NCBI GenBank assembly: GCA_035934995.1
Contig: DASYXI010000009.1
Coordinates: forward strand, 1 to 64,000
Reading direction: 5' to 3'
From: REEB95 sp035934995
Lineage (GTDB): Bacteria > Pseudomonadota > Alphaproteobacteria > ATCC43930 > CGMCC-115725
DNA length: 64,000 bases
The first letter of the stretch is position 1. The number at the start of each line of letters is the position of its first letter. Of this stretch, positions 17,536 to 28,258 are shown in pieces. The translations under genes were made by a program, and so were the position numbers. The notes below the pieces were generated by a model. The model was not told the origin of the DNA, did no database searches, and was given only the letters and a program-made list of their open reading frames with translations.

Positions 17536-18879
17536 ATGCGGATTGCGGTTATCGGCAGCGGTTATGTCGGCCTGGTTTCGGGGGCATGTTTTTCGGAATT
17601 CGGCGTTGAGGTCACTTGCGTCGACAACGACGCGGCCAAGATCGCGCGGCTGCAACGCGGCGAAATCCCGATCTTCGAGCCCGGACTCGATCAGATCGTC
17701 CAGTCGAACACAGCCAACGGCCGGCTGCATTTCGCCACCGAGCTGAACAAGGCGGTCTCCGGCGCCGACGCGGTCTTCATCGCCGTCGGCACGCCGTCGC
17801 GCCGCGGCGACGGCCACGCCGATTTGTCTTATGTGTTCGCGGCCGCTGAAGAGATCGCCAAGGCGGTCAAGGACTATACCGTCGTCGTCACCAAATCGAC
17901 CGTGCCGGTGGGCACCGGCCGCAAGGTTGCCGAAATTTTGCGCAAGCATCTGCCGGATTCCAAATTCGACGTCGTCTCGAATCCCGAATTTCTGCGCGAA
18001 GGCTCGGCGATCGAAGATTTCATGCGGCCCGACCGGGTGGTAATCGGCACCGACAGTGAGCGTGCCGCCGGCGTGATGCGCGAGCTCTACCGGCCGCTTT
18101 CCCTCATCGAGAAACCGATCCTATTCACGTCGCTCGAAACCGCCGAGCTGATCAAGTACGCGGCCAACAGTTTCCTCGCCACCAAGATCACCTTCATCAA
18201 TCAGGTTGCCGATCTGTGCGAGAAGGTCGGGGCCAACGTGCAGGACGTGGCACGCGGCATCGGCCTCGACGGCCGGATCGGCCGCAAGTTCCTGCACGCG
18301 GGACCGGGTTTCGGCGGCTCGTGCTTTCCGAAAGACTGCTTGGCGCTGGTCAAGACCGCGCAAGAAGCCGGCGCGCCGCTGGGCATTATCGAGACCGTCG
18401 TCGCCGCGAACGACCGCCGCAAAGAGCACATGGCCGAGCGCATCGTCCAGGCCTGCGGCGGCAGCGTGAAGGGCAAGACGATCGCCGTGCTCGGCTTGAC
18501 CTTCAAGCCCAACACCGACGACATGCGCGACAGCCCGAGCCTGGCGATCGTTCCGGTGCTGCAAAAGGCCGGCGCCACCGTCCGCGCCTTCGACCCCGAA
18601 GGCATGACCGAAGCGAAGAAGCTGCTGGCCGGCGTCACCTTCTGCGGCGGCAGCTACGAGACCATGGAGGGCGCGCACGCCCTCGTCCTGGTTACCGAAT
18701 GGAACGAGTTCCGCGCGCTCGATCTCGAGCGCGTCAAATCGCTGCTGAAGACGCCGACCATCATCGACCTGCGCAACATCTACACGCCGGCCGACATGGC
18801 CGAGGCCGGCTTCCACTATTTCAGCATCGGCCGCCGCGCCGCGGCGCCGGCGCGCCAACGTCTCCAGGCCAAAAACTGA
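17536..18879 (+). CDS. ugd: UDP-glucose 6-dehydrogenase
   Basis: 447 residues from the ATG at 17536, 8 bases after AGGAG; a GTG three codons earlier is the only alternative. N-terminal NAD motif GSGYVGLVSGACF, the central hinge with NPEFLREGSAIEDF, and the active-site GPGFGGSCFPKD containing the catalytic cysteine. It oxidises UDP-glucose to UDP-glucuronate with two NAD+. The next gene converts that product to UDP-xylose, and a UDP-glucuronate 4-epimerase lies at 26-27 kb, so this enzyme is the entry to both branches. Confidence 0.95.
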   Translation: MRIAVIGSGYVGLVSGACFSEFGVEVTCVDNDAAKIARLQRGEIPIFEPGLDQIVQSNTANGRLHFATELNKAVSGADAVFIAVGTPSRRGDGHADLSYVFAAAEEIAKAVKDYTVVVTKSTVPVGTGRKVAEILRKHLPDSKFDVVSNPEFLREGSAIEDFMRPDRVVIGTDSERAAGVMRELYRPLSLIEKPILFTSLETAELIKYAANSFLATKITFINQVADLCEKVGANVQDVARGIGLDGRIGRKFLHAGPGFGGSCFPKDCLALVKTAQEAGAPLGIIETVVAANDRRKEHMAERIVQACGGSVKGKTIAVLGLTFKPNTDDMRDSPSLAIVPVLQKAGATVRAFDPEGMTEAKKLLAGVTFCGGSYETMEGAHALVLVTEWNEFRALDLERVKSLLKTPTIIDLRNIYTPADMAEAGFHYFSIGRRAAAPARQRLQAKN

Positions 18880-18893
18880 TCGGGAGTCCGGCG

Positions 18894-19883
<990 letters not shown>

Positions 19884-19890
19884 CGCGCCG

Positions 19891-21228
19891 CTAATCCTTC
19901 ACCCCGGCGGCGGCGAGCGCCTGGGTCTGGCGCTTGGCGAGCGCCTTTTCGTCGAAATCCGCGATCAGCTCGTGGAACATGCGGTGCCAGTTGATCTCGG
20001 CCTTCAGCCGCAGGAACACCGAGCCGAGGCCGACGGCGGCGCGATCCATGAACACGAATTCGCGTGGCGGCTTGACGCCGCCAAGCCGGCGGATATCGGC
20101 GTGAACGGTCTCGGCGACCTCGCGGCCGTAGGCGCCCGAACCGTGCTCCTGAATGCGGCGCGCGCGATTTTCGAGCAACGGCTCGTAGACATAGCGCGCC
20201 CAGCGATTGAGCGCGGCGATCATGTCGCGCGATAGGCTTTTGAAGCCCCACGTCTCGTAAGCGGAAATCGCCAACTCCTCGTCGTCGCGGTCGAGCGCGT
20301 GATAGAGGTCGATGACGCCGCGCACGAACGACGTCGGAAAGACACGGATGCAGCCGTAATCGAGCAGGTTGATCGTCTGATCCCGCCGCACGGTGTAGTT
20401 GCCGAGATGCGGATCGCCGTGGATGACGCCGTAGAAATAGAACGGCACGTACCAGGCGCGGAACATGTTGCGTGCGATCTGGTTGCGCACGGCAAGGCTG
20501 CCAGCGCCGGCCGCCTCGACGAACGGCCGGCCTTCGAGCCAGCTCATGGTAAGGAGCCGGCCTGTCGATAGTTTGGCGACGTAGTCCGGCACATGGACAC
20601 CGTCTTCGTCCGCGAGCATCGCGCCGAAGAGCCGCATGTGCGCGGCTTCGCGGCGGTAATCGAGCTCTTCGCGCAGTCGTGCCGCCAGCTCCTTCTGCAC
20701 TTCGCCGGTATCGATCGACCGGTCGTAACGCTCGAAAAGCGCCAGCACGATCTTCAGTTGCTGAAGGTCCGCCTCGACCGCCGATTCCATGTCGGGATAT
20801 TGCAGCTTGCAGGCGAGATCGGCGCCGTCGAGCCCGACGGCGCGGTGTACCTGGCCCAAGGACGCGGCATGCGCCGCCTCGCGCGCGAAGTCCTTGAACT
20901 TCGCCTGCCAATCCTGACCCAGCTCGCTCGCCATGCGGCGCTTGACGAACGGCCAGCCCATCGGCGGCGCGTTCGATTGCAGCGTCGCGAGCTCGTCGGC
21001 GTATTCGTGCGGCAGCGCGTCGGGCAGCGTCGCCAGCAGCTGCGCCACCTTCATCAGCGGGCCCTTGATCGCGCCGAGCGAGGCTTTGAGATCGGCGGCG
21101 TGCCGCGGCCGGTCGAGCTTGAGGCCGAGATAGCGCGAACCGGCGAGCCGCGCCGCCAAGCCGCCCATCGCGGTCGAGACTTGTGCGTAGCGGCGCACGC
21201 GGCGTGAGAGATCGTTGCGGTCGGCCAT
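19891..21228 (-). CDS. ABC1/UbiB-family atypical protein kinase-like ATPase
   Basis: 445 residues from the ATG at 21228. The family KxGQ-like helix appears as GAIKGPLMKVAQLLATLPDALP. The alanine-rich nucleotide loop AAHAASLGQVHRAV, the catalytic VIHGDPHLGNYTV and the metal-binding LLDYGCIR follow in order. UbiB/AarF proteins are membrane-associated ATPases needed for ubiquinone synthesis. No other ubi gene adjoins it, although a COQ9 protein is encoded at 36.9 kb. There is no C-terminal membrane anchor, so it may be the soluble COG0661 subtype. Confidence 0.85.
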   Translation of the reverse strand: MADRNDLSRRVRRYAQVSTAMGGLAARLAGSRYLGLKLDRPRHAADLKASLGAIKGPLMKVAQLLATLPDALPHEYADELATLQSNAPPMGWPFVKRRMASELGQDWQAKFKDFAREAAHAASLGQVHRAVGLDGADLACKLQYPDMESAVEADLQQLKIVLALFERYDRSIDTGEVQKELAARLREELDYRREAAHMRLFGAMLADEDGVHVPDYVAKLSTGRLLTMSWLEGRPFVEAAGAGSLAVRNQIARNMFRAWYVPFYFYGVIHGDPHLGNYTVRRDQTINLLDYGCIRVFPTSFVRGVIDLYHALDRDDEELAISAYETWGFKSLSRDMIAALNRWARYVYEPLLENRARRIQEHGSGAYGREVAETVHADIRRLGGVKPPREFVFMDRAAVGLGSVFLRLKAEINWHRMFHELIADFDEKALAKRQTQALAAAGVKD

Positions 21229-21341
21229 GATCGGCGGAGTTTCCCCGGGCGGCGGTACACTGTCCACCGCCAAAACAATGCGAAAAGCGCTGGCAGGGTT
21301 GCGCGGTTCCGGCCAAGCTCGCGCCCACAGCGGAGGGGGAC

Positions 21342-22340
21342 ATGGCGGCCAACGCGATCGACATCCACAATCACGTCGTGCCGGCGGACATTCCGCCTTA
21401 TGCCGGCAAGCACGGCGGCAGCCGCTGGCCGCAGATGGCGCCCTGCGACGCGCGCCATAAGAACGTGATGATCGACGGCAAGAACTTCCGCACCGTCAGC
21501 GACGAATGCTGGGACGTCAGCCGTCGTCTTGCGGCGATGGATGCGACCGGCATCGGCATGCAGGTGCTGTCGCCGATGCCCGAGCTTTTATCCTATTGGT
21601 TCCCGGCTGACGATGCGGTCGCCTTCGGCCGGATCGTCAACGGCACGATCGCCGAGATGGTGGCGCGCGCGCCGACGCGCTTCGCAGGATTCGGCATGGT
21701 GCCGCTACAGGACCCGGAATTGGCAGCACGCGAGCTCGAGCGGTTGATGAAGGACGGGTTCCGCGGCGCCGAGATCGGCACCAACGTCAACGGCGTGGCC
21801 ATCGGCGATCCGCGCTTCGAGCCGTTCTTCGCGGCGGCCGAACGTTTGAACGCCGCGATCTTCGTCCACGCGCTGCATCCCGCGAGCCTCGAACGGATCG
21901 TCGGTCCGCCGCGGCTCGCGCCTTTCGTGGCCTTCCCGGGCGAGACCAACTTCGCGATCTGCTCGCTGATCAGCGGCGGCACATTGGAGAAGCATCCTAA
22001 ACTGCGCATCGCCTTCAGCCACGGCGGCGGCACGTTCGCCATCGTCCTGCCGCGGCTGGCGCAGGGCTGGACGATCTCGCCGGCGCTGCGCGAGACGATC
22101 AAGGTCAATCCGCGCGAAACCGCGCGCCGGCTTTATTACGACACGCTGGTCTTCGAGGCGAAGACCGTCCGCTTGTTGATCGAGCTGTTCGGCTTGAGTC
22201 AGCTCTGCGTCGGCAGTGATTTCCCATTCGACGCCGCGGATAAGGAACCGCTGCGCGAGCTCGCCAAGCTTCAGCTCTCCGCGGCGGATCTTGCCGCGGT
22301 CCACGAAAGCAATGCCCGGCGGTTCCTCGGCCTCGCCTAG
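21342..22340 (+). CDS. ACMSD-type amidohydrolase family protein
   Basis: 332 residues, start supported by GCGGAGGGGG just upstream. Metal ligands of the amidohydrolase-2 family are visible: DIHNH (7-11), VHALHP at mid-protein, FSHGGG and the C-terminal GSDFPFD. Relatives decarboxylate aminocarboxymuconate semialdehyde or related resorcylate-type acids. No kynurenine or aromatic operon surrounds it, so the substrate stays open. Its last bases overlap those of the convergent peptidase gene by 4. Confidence 0.83.
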   Translation: MAANAIDIHNHVVPADIPPYAGKHGGSRWPQMAPCDARHKNVMIDGKNFRTVSDECWDVSRRLAAMDATGIGMQVLSPMPELLSYWFPADDAVAFGRIVNGTIAEMVARAPTRFAGFGMVPLQDPELAARELERLMKDGFRGAEIGTNVNGVAIGDPRFEPFFAAAERLNAAIFVHALHPASLERIVGPPRLAPFVAFPGETNFAICSLISGGTLEKHPKLRIAFSHGGGTFAIVLPRLAQGWTISPALRETIKVNPRETARRLYYDTLVFEAKTVRLLIELFGLSQLCVGSDFPFDAADKEPLRELAKLQLSAADLAAVHESNARRFLGLA

Positions 22341-24139
22341 CTCATCGCCTCGAGCTGGTCGATGAAGCCGGCGATCACGCCGAGGCCCTTTTGCCAGAAT
22401 TTCGGATCCGAGGCGTCGAGGCCGAACGGCGCCAGGAGCTCCTTGTGCCGCTTGGTGCCGCCGGCCTTGAGCATGTCGAGATATTTCTCGGCAAAGCCCT
22501 GCGCCGCGCCCTGATAGACCGCATAGAGCGAGTTCACCAGGCAATCACCGAATGCATAGGCGTAGACGTAGAACGGCGTGTGGATGAAGTGCGGGATGTA
22601 GGCCCAGTACCACTTGTACTCGTCTTCGAATCGGATGGCCGGGCCGAGACTCTCTTTTTGAACGTCCAGCCAGATCGCGCCGATGCGCTCGGCGATCAGC
22701 TCGCCCTGGCGGCGTTCGTCGTGCACGCGGCGCTCGAATTCGACAAACGCGATTTGCCGCACGACGGTGTTGAGCATGTCCTCGACCTTCGCGGCGAGCA
22801 TCGCCTTGCGCCGTTTCGCGCTTTTCTCGCCGGCGAGCAGCGACTGGAAGGTCAGCATTTCGCCAAATACCGACGCGGTTTCGGCCAAGGTCAACGGCGT
22901 ATCCGACATCAGCGCGCCGCGCGGCCCGGCGAGAACCTGGTGCACGCCATGGCCAAGCTCGTGCGCCAGCGTCATCACGTCGCGCGTGCGGCCGAGATAG
23001 TTGAGCAGGAGATAGGGATGTGCGTTCGGCACCGTCGGATGCGCGAAGGCGCCCGGCGCCTTGCCCGGTCGCGCCGGCGCGTCGATCCAGCGGTTGTCGA
23101 AGAAGCGCTTGCCGACATCGGCCATCGCCGGCGAGAAAGCGCCATAGGCATCGAGCACGATGCGCCGCGCCTCGGGCCACGACACCAGCGTGTTGTCCTG
23201 ATCCGGCAGCGGCGCGTTGCGGTCCCAATAGGGCAGCACTTTGACGCCGAACCATTTCGCCTTGAGCCGATAGTAACGGTGCGCCAGCGTCGGGTAGGCG
23301 CCGCGCACCGCCGCGATCAGCGCGTCGACCACGTCGTCCTCGACATAATTGGCGAGATTGCGCGACGAGATCGGCCGCTTGAAGCCGCGCCAGCGGTCCT
23401 CGATTTCCTTTTCCTTGGCGAGCGTATTGGTGACGAGGGCGAAAAGCGGCGCATTGCCGCCGTAAACTGCGCCGACGGATTTGGCCGCCGCCTTGCGCGT
23501 CGCGCCGTTCGGCTCGGAGAGCAGATGCAGCGCCTCGGCGCCCGTGAGCCGCCCGCCTTTCACCGGAAACCGCAGAACGGCGTTCGTCTCATCAAAGAGA
23601 CGCGTCCAGGCCGCGCGACCGGCGACGGCCTTCTCGTGCAGCAGCTTTTCGAGCTCGTCCGACAGCTGATACGGCCTGAAGGCGCGCAAGTCGCGCAGCC
23701 ACGGTCGATAATGCGCCAGCTCAGGTGCACGCAGCTTGTCGTCGAGCGCCCTGTCGTCGACGCGGTTGAGTTCGAGGGTGAAGAACAGCAGCCGGGTCGA
23801 TATGTCGGTCGCCTTCTCCTGCATGTTCTGGAAGAAGCGGCCGTTTTCCGGATCGCTCTGATCGTCGGCATAGCGCAGCGAGGCATAGCTGAGCACGCGT
23901 CCGAGCAGCTCCTGGATGCGCTCGTATTCGCGCACCGCGGCACCGAGCTGCGCGCCCGCCATGGCGGCGAGCTTGCCCGCGTGTGCCGTCTGGAACCGTT
24001 GCGCCGACGAATCCGCCTCAGCCAGGTCGCGTTTCAGTTCGGCGCTATCCGGACCCGGATAAAGATCGTTCAAATCCCATTCCGGCAGGCGCCCGAGCGC
24101 GGGGCCCTTCTGTTTCGTCGCCGATCGTTGCGCCGCCAT
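22337..24139 (-). CDS. pepF: Oligoendopeptidase F (M3 family metallopeptidase)
   Basis: 600 residues from the ATG at 24139 (a TTG six codons earlier is weaker). The zinc-binding HELGHGVHQ lies at about residues 392-400, and the third ligand region LAETASVFGEML about 25 residues later. N-terminal WDLNDLYPGPDS is typical of the PepF/M3 family. It cleaves short peptides in the cytoplasm. It is monocistronic, and its promoter must lie in the 136-base region shared with the acyl-CoA synthetase gene. Confidence 0.92.
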   Translation of the reverse strand: MAAQRSATKQKGPALGRLPEWDLNDLYPGPDSAELKRDLAEADSSAQRFQTAHAGKLAAMAGAQLGAAVREYERIQELLGRVLSYASLRYADDQSDPENGRFFQNMQEKATDISTRLLFFTLELNRVDDRALDDKLRAPELAHYRPWLRDLRAFRPYQLSDELEKLLHEKAVAGRAAWTRLFDETNAVLRFPVKGGRLTGAEALHLLSEPNGATRKAAAKSVGAVYGGNAPLFALVTNTLAKEKEIEDRWRGFKRPISSRNLANYVEDDVVDALIAAVRGAYPTLAHRYYRLKAKWFGVKVLPYWDRNAPLPDQDNTLVSWPEARRIVLDAYGAFSPAMADVGKRFFDNRWIDAPARPGKAPGAFAHPTVPNAHPYLLLNYLGRTRDVMTLAHELGHGVHQVLAGPRGALMSDTPLTLAETASVFGEMLTFQSLLAGEKSAKRRKAMLAAKVEDMLNTVVRQIAFVEFERRVHDERRQGELIAERIGAIWLDVQKESLGPAIRFEDEYKWYWAYIPHFIHTPFYVYAYAFGDCLVNSLYAVYQGAAQGFAEKYLDMLKAGGTKRHKELLAPFGLDASDPKFWQKGLGVIAGFIDQLEAMS

Positions 24140-24177
24140 GTTTTGCCTCGTCTGCAATGCCGCATCCGCCCGCCGGA

Positions 24178-24197
24178 TTGCCCAGCAGCCTGGGCAA
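24178..24197. repeat. Perfect 8-bp inverted repeat between divergent genes
   Basis: TTGCCCAG and CTGGGCAA are separated by four bases in the region shared by pepF and the acyl-CoA synthetase. Because the genes diverge, an operator is more likely than a terminator. On the plus strand TTGACG and TATTTC with a 17-base gap lie just downstream and could form a weak sigma-70 promoter for the synthetase. The regulator is unknown. Confidence 0.4.
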
Positions 24198-24275
24198 CCG
24201 GGAAATTGACGCCGAGGCGCAAGCCCTGTATTTCGCAGGGGTCCGCGAGCCAGAGCGGCGTCGATTCGGGGACCG

Positions 24276-26072
24276 ATGGATTACCACACCTGCCCCAACC
24301 TCGCCGCGATGTTTTTCGCCGAAGCAACGCGCCAAGGCGGACGACCGTTCCTGTGGGCGAAGCACACGGATGCGTATCATCCGCTGACTTGGCGTGACGC
24401 GCAGCAGCAGGTCGCGGAGATCGCCAAAGGATTGCGGGCGCTCGGCATCGCGCGCGGCGACCGCGTCGTTCTAGTCGCCGAGAACGGGCCAGCCTGGGTC
24501 ATTGCCGATTTCGCGATCATGAGCGCGGGCGGCATCACCGTGCCCGCCTACACGACCCATACGGTCGAAGATTATCGCCACGTCATGACCAACTGCGCGG
24601 CCAAGGCCGTGATTGTCTCGACCGCAGCGCTGGCGCGACGCGCGCTGCCGGCAGCGGCGCAATCGCCCAGCGTCGCCACCATCGTGACGATGGAGCCTCC
24701 CGACGCCGACGTGCCGGCGCGGATCGTGCCGCGGTCGTGGCAGGCGGTGCGCGACCTCGGTGCCGCATCGCCTGGCCGCGTCGAGGATTGGATCGGCGCG
24801 ATCGGCCGCGATGACATCGCGTGCCTGATCTACACCTCGGGCACCGGCGGCGCGCCCAAGGGCGTGATGACAACCCACGGCAACATCCTCGCCAATTGCT
24901 GTTCGTGCTTCGATCTGCTGAAAAAGCTGGGGCTCGGTCACGAGATCTTCCTGTCGTTCCTGCCGCTGTCGCATTCCTATGAGCACACTGCCGGCATGAT
25001 GTTTCCGATTTCGCTCGGCGCCGAAATCTATTTCGCCGAAGGTGCGGAGACGCTGGCGGCAAACCTGACCGAGGCACGTCCGACGATCATGACGGCGGTG
25101 CCGCGGCTCTATGAGGCGTTCCACCAGCGCATCCTGCGCGCCGTCGAGCGTGAAGGCGGGCTCAAGGCCAAGCTGTTCTTCAAAACGCTGGCGCTCGGCC
25201 GCAAGCGGTACGAGCAGCCGAACGGCCTCGGTATCGCCGAGCGTATTATGGACGCCATCCTCGACATCCTGGTCCGCCGCAAATTCAGGGCCCGCTTCGG
25301 CGGTCGGCTCCGGGCGATGGTTTCAGGGGGCGCCGCGCTCAACCCGGAGATCGGCCGGTTCTTTCTCGCCTTGGGCCTGCGGCTGCTGCAGGGTTATGGC
25401 CAGACCGAAGCGGCACCGGTGATCAGCGCCAACCCGCCGGACCGCATCAAGATCGACACCGTCGGTCTGCCGGTAGTCGGGGTCGAGATCGGCTTCGCGG
25501 AGGACGGCGAAATCCTGGTGCGGGGCGACAATGTGATGAAGGGCTATTGGAACGACGCGGAAGCGACGGCCCGCGCGCTCGCCGACGGCTGGCTCCATAC
25601 CGGCGACGTCGGCCGCCTCGATAACGAGGGTTTCCTGGTCATCACCGACCGGAAGAAGGACTTCATCAAGACCTCGGGCGGCGACATGGTCGCGCCGGCG
25701 CGCATCGAAGGTTGCCTGACGCTGCAACCGGAAATCGGCCAGGCGATGGTGGCGGGTGATCGCCAGCCCTATCTCGTCGCCGTGCTGGTGCCGAACCAGC
25801 ACCTGATCGATGAAAGCGCGCGACGAAATCGTGCCGCTGCCGACACATCGCTGGCCGAGCGGCCCGACATTCGCGAAGCGCTGGCCGCGGCAGTGACGCG
25901 CGCCAATGCGTCCCTGGCGCCGTTCGAGCGCATTCGCCGCTTCCTCGTCGCCAGCGAGCCGTTCACGACCGCTAATCACCAGATGACGCCGACGCTCAAG
26001 ATCCGGCGCCACGTCATTCGCCAAGCCTATGGCGAGGCGTTGTCGGCGCTTTACGAGAACGCCGGCGGCTGA
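24276..26072 (+). CDS. Long-chain acyl-CoA synthetase (AMP-forming, FAA1-like)
   Basis: 598 residues. The AMP-binding P-loop is YTSGTGGAPKGVM, followed by the YGQTEAAPVIS box and a TGDVGRLDNEGFLVITDRKKDFIKTSGG motif typical of the FAA1 (COG1022) group. The C-terminal lid is the short type of that group. It activates long or medium fatty acids with ATP and CoA, at the inner face of the membrane. It stands alone, with an inverted repeat in its upstream region that might be an operator. Confidence 0.88.
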   Translation: MDYHTCPNLAAMFFAEATRQGGRPFLWAKHTDAYHPLTWRDAQQQVAEIAKGLRALGIARGDRVVLVAENGPAWVIADFAIMSAGGITVPAYTTHTVEDYRHVMTNCAAKAVIVSTAALARRALPAAAQSPSVATIVTMEPPDADVPARIVPRSWQAVRDLGAASPGRVEDWIGAIGRDDIACLIYTSGTGGAPKGVMTTHGNILANCCSCFDLLKKLGLGHEIFLSFLPLSHSYEHTAGMMFPISLGAEIYFAEGAETLAANLTEARPTIMTAVPRLYEAFHQRILRAVEREGGLKAKLFFKTLALGRKRYEQPNGLGIAERIMDAILDILVRRKFRARFGGRLRAMVSGGAALNPEIGRFFLALGLRLLQGYGQTEAAPVISANPPDRIKIDTVGLPVVGVEIGFAEDGEILVRGDNVMKGYWNDAEATARALADGWLHTGDVGRLDNEGFLVITDRKKDFIKTSGGDMVAPARIEGCLTLQPEIGQAMVAGDRQPYLVAVLVPNQHLIDESARRNRAAADTSLAERPDIREALAAAVTRANASLAPFERIRRFLVASEPFTTANHQMTPTLKIRRHVIRQAYGEALSALYENAGG

Positions 26073-26094
26073 GCCGACCAGGCGGATCGCGCCG

Positions 26095-27081
26095 CTAGCG
26101 CCGCTTGTGATAGTCGCGATACCAGTCGACGAACCGGCGCAGGCCGACGTCGATCGTGGTGCGCGGCGCGAAGCCGAGATCGCGGCGGGCGGCAGCGATG
26201 TCGGCGTAGGTTGCCGACACGTCGCCCTTCTGCATCGGCAGATTCTGGCGCTTGGCAGTCTTGCCCAAAGCGGCCTCGAGCGCGGCAACGAAATTGCCGA
26301 GATCCTCGGCCCGGTTGTTGCCGAGATTGTAGACCCGATGCGGCGGAGCGCCGGGTCCGCCGTCCGGCGGCGGCTGGTCGAGCGCCGACAGCACGCCCTG
26401 TACGATGTCGTCGATATAGGTGAAATCGCGGCGCATGCGGCCATTATTGAACAGCTTGATCGGCTTGCCATGCTCGATCGCCTCGACGAACAGCCACGCC
26501 GCCATGTCGGGCCGGCCCCAAGGGCCATAGACCGTGAAGAAGCGCAGGCCAGTGGTCGGAATGTGGTAGAGATGCGCGTAGCAATAGGCCATCAGCTCGT
26601 CGGCACGCTTGGTCGCGGCGTAGAGCGATTGCGGCATTTCGACGCGATCGCCCTCGGCAAACGGCAGTTTGCTATTGGCGCCATAGACCGACGACGAGCT
26701 GGCATAGACGAAATGTTTAAGGCCTTTGAGCGCGCGGCAGGCCTCCATCACTTCGAGCTGCGCCACTAGGTTGGATGCCACATAAGCGCGCGGATGGTCG
26801 AGCGAGTAGCGCACGCCGGCCTGCGCCGCGAGATGCACCACCCGATCGATGCCGCGTACACGTTTCATCAGTGCCTCGGCGCGACCCGTTGCCGCCAAAT
26901 CGAGCCGATGGAAGGCGAAATTGTGATGCGCCTGGAGCCGCTTCAGCCGTGTGCGTTTCAGCGCTACCGAATAATAGGAATTGAGGCTGTCGACGCCAAC
27001 GACGCGCTCGCCGCGCGCCAACAGCGCGGCCGAGACGTGGTAACCGATGAAGCCGGCGGCGCCGGTAACGAGCACTGTCAT
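26095..27081 (-). CDS. UDP-glucuronate 4-epimerase (LspL/CapI type)
   Basis: 328 residues. TGAAGFIGYHV is the NAD motif; VDSLNSYYSVALKRTRL after the second strand, AAQAGVRYSLDHP and YAATKRADELMAYCY (YxxxK) match the bacterial GlcA-epimerase family, as does FTVYGPWGRPDMA. It converts UDP-glucuronate to UDP-galacturonate for capsule, LPS core or EPS. It is separated from ugd by 7 kb but uses its product. The gene is transcribed alone. Confidence 0.9.
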   Translation of the reverse strand: MTVLVTGAAGFIGYHVSAALLARGERVVGVDSLNSYYSVALKRTRLKRLQAHHNFAFHRLDLAATGRAEALMKRVRGIDRVVHLAAQAGVRYSLDHPRAYVASNLVAQLEVMEACRALKGLKHFVYASSSSVYGANSKLPFAEGDRVEMPQSLYAATKRADELMAYCYAHLYHIPTTGLRFFTVYGPWGRPDMAAWLFVEAIEHGKPIKLFNNGRMRRDFTYIDDIVQGVLSALDQPPPDGGPGAPPHRVYNLGNNRAEDLGNFVAALEAALGKTAKRQNLPMQKGDVSATYADIAAARRDLGFAPRTTIDVGLRRFVDWYRDYHKRR

Positions 27082-27199
27082 GGGATGACGCGAATCCCCC
27101 GCTGCGACGCGCCTCTATAGCGCGCCCGGACGCGGAAATCATCCCTTGCGGCGCCTCGACGCGCGACTAAGCTTGTCCGACGGAACGCGAGGCCGGCCC

Positions 27200-28255
27200 A
27201 TGAAAAGCTACGTCCTGACCGAGTTCGGCAAGCCGCTCACCGCGATCGAGACGCCGACGCCGCAGCCGCAAGGCTCCGAAGTACTGCTGAAGACGCTGGC
27301 GGCCGGCGTGTGTCACAGCGACCTCCATTTGCACGACGGCTATTACGAGCTAGGCGGCGGCAAGCGTTTCACGCTGGCGGATCGCGGCATCACGCCACCG
27401 ATCACGATGGGACACGAGATCGCCGGGACCGTGGTGACCGCGGGACCCGAGGCAAAAGGCGTTCGGCCAGGCGACGGCTATGTCGTCTATCCGTGGGTCG
27501 GCTGCGGCACGTGCACAGTTTGCCGCGCCGGCAACGAACAGCTTTGCAGCGAGGCGCGCACGCTCGGCATCCTCAAGCCGGGCGGCTATGCCGATTACGT
27601 GCTCGTGCCCCACCCCCGCTATCTCTATCCGCTCGGCAGCTTGTCGCCGCAAACGGCCGCGCCCTATGCGTGCTCGGGTCTCACGACCTATGCCGCGCTG
27701 AAACGCGTGGGCGCCGCCGTCTATACCGCGCAACCGATTCTGATCCTTGGCGCCGGCGGGTTGGGAATGATGTGCATCAAGCTGCTGAAGGCGCTCGGCG
27801 GCAACGGCGCGATCGTGATCGATCTCGACGCCAAGAAGCGCGACGCGGCAATCGCCGCCGGCGCGCTGGCGGCGATCGATCCCAAAGCGGACAAGCCAGG
27901 TCGCGCCATCCGGGCGGCGGCGAACGGCGCGGTCGCGGCGGTAATCGACCTTGTCGGCGCCAGCGACACCGCGCGACTCGGGATCGACGCGCTCGCGCGC
28001 GGCGGCAAATATGTCGTCGTCGGCCTGATGGGCGGCGACATCACGCTGTCGCTGCCGCTGCTGCCGATCCGTTCGATCACCGTCGAAGGCATGCTGGTCG
28101 GCACGTTGGCCGAATTCCGCGAGGTGATGGACTTGGTCGCGACGGGCAAGGTCGAGCCGATGCCGCTGATCGAACGGCCGCTCGCGCGCGTCAACGAGAC
28201 GTTGGAAGAGCTTCGCGCCGGCCGCATCTATGGCCGCGCCATGCTGACACCCTAG
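27200..28255 (+). CDS. Zinc-dependent alcohol dehydrogenase (MDR family)
   Basis: 351 residues from the ATG at 27200. Catalytic zinc ligands are in GVCHSDLH and GHEIAG; the four-cysteine structural zinc loop is GCGTCTVCRAGNEQLC; the NAD site is GAGGLGMMC. Members oxidise alcohols or reduce aldehydes in the cytoplasm. The loop DGYYELGGGKRFTLADRGI is as in the long-loop group of bacterial ADHs. The substrate cannot be fixed. It converges on the SGNH gene with a 3-base gap. Confidence 0.88.
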   Translation: MKSYVLTEFGKPLTAIETPTPQPQGSEVLLKTLAAGVCHSDLHLHDGYYELGGGKRFTLADRGITPPITMGHEIAGTVVTAGPEAKGVRPGDGYVVYPWVGCGTCTVCRAGNEQLCSEARTLGILKPGGYADYVLVPHPRYLYPLGSLSPQTAAPYACSGLTTYAALKRVGAAVYTAQPILILGAGGLGMMCIKLLKALGGNGAIVIDLDAKKRDAAIAAGALAAIDPKADKPGRAIRAAANGAVAAVIDLVGASDTARLGIDALARGGKYVVVGLMGGDITLSLPLLPIRSITVEGMLVGTLAEFREVMDLVATGKVEPMPLIERPLARVNETLEELRAGRIYGRAMLTP

Positions 28256-28258
28256 GCG

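Noticed and set aside
24178..24197. Inverted repeat read as a terminator
   Set aside because: No T-run on either side, and the flanking genes diverge from it.
22391..24397. 668-codon open frame opposite pepF
   Set aside because: Mirror frame of a clear M3 peptidase; composition is Arg/Val/Glu-rich without motifs.
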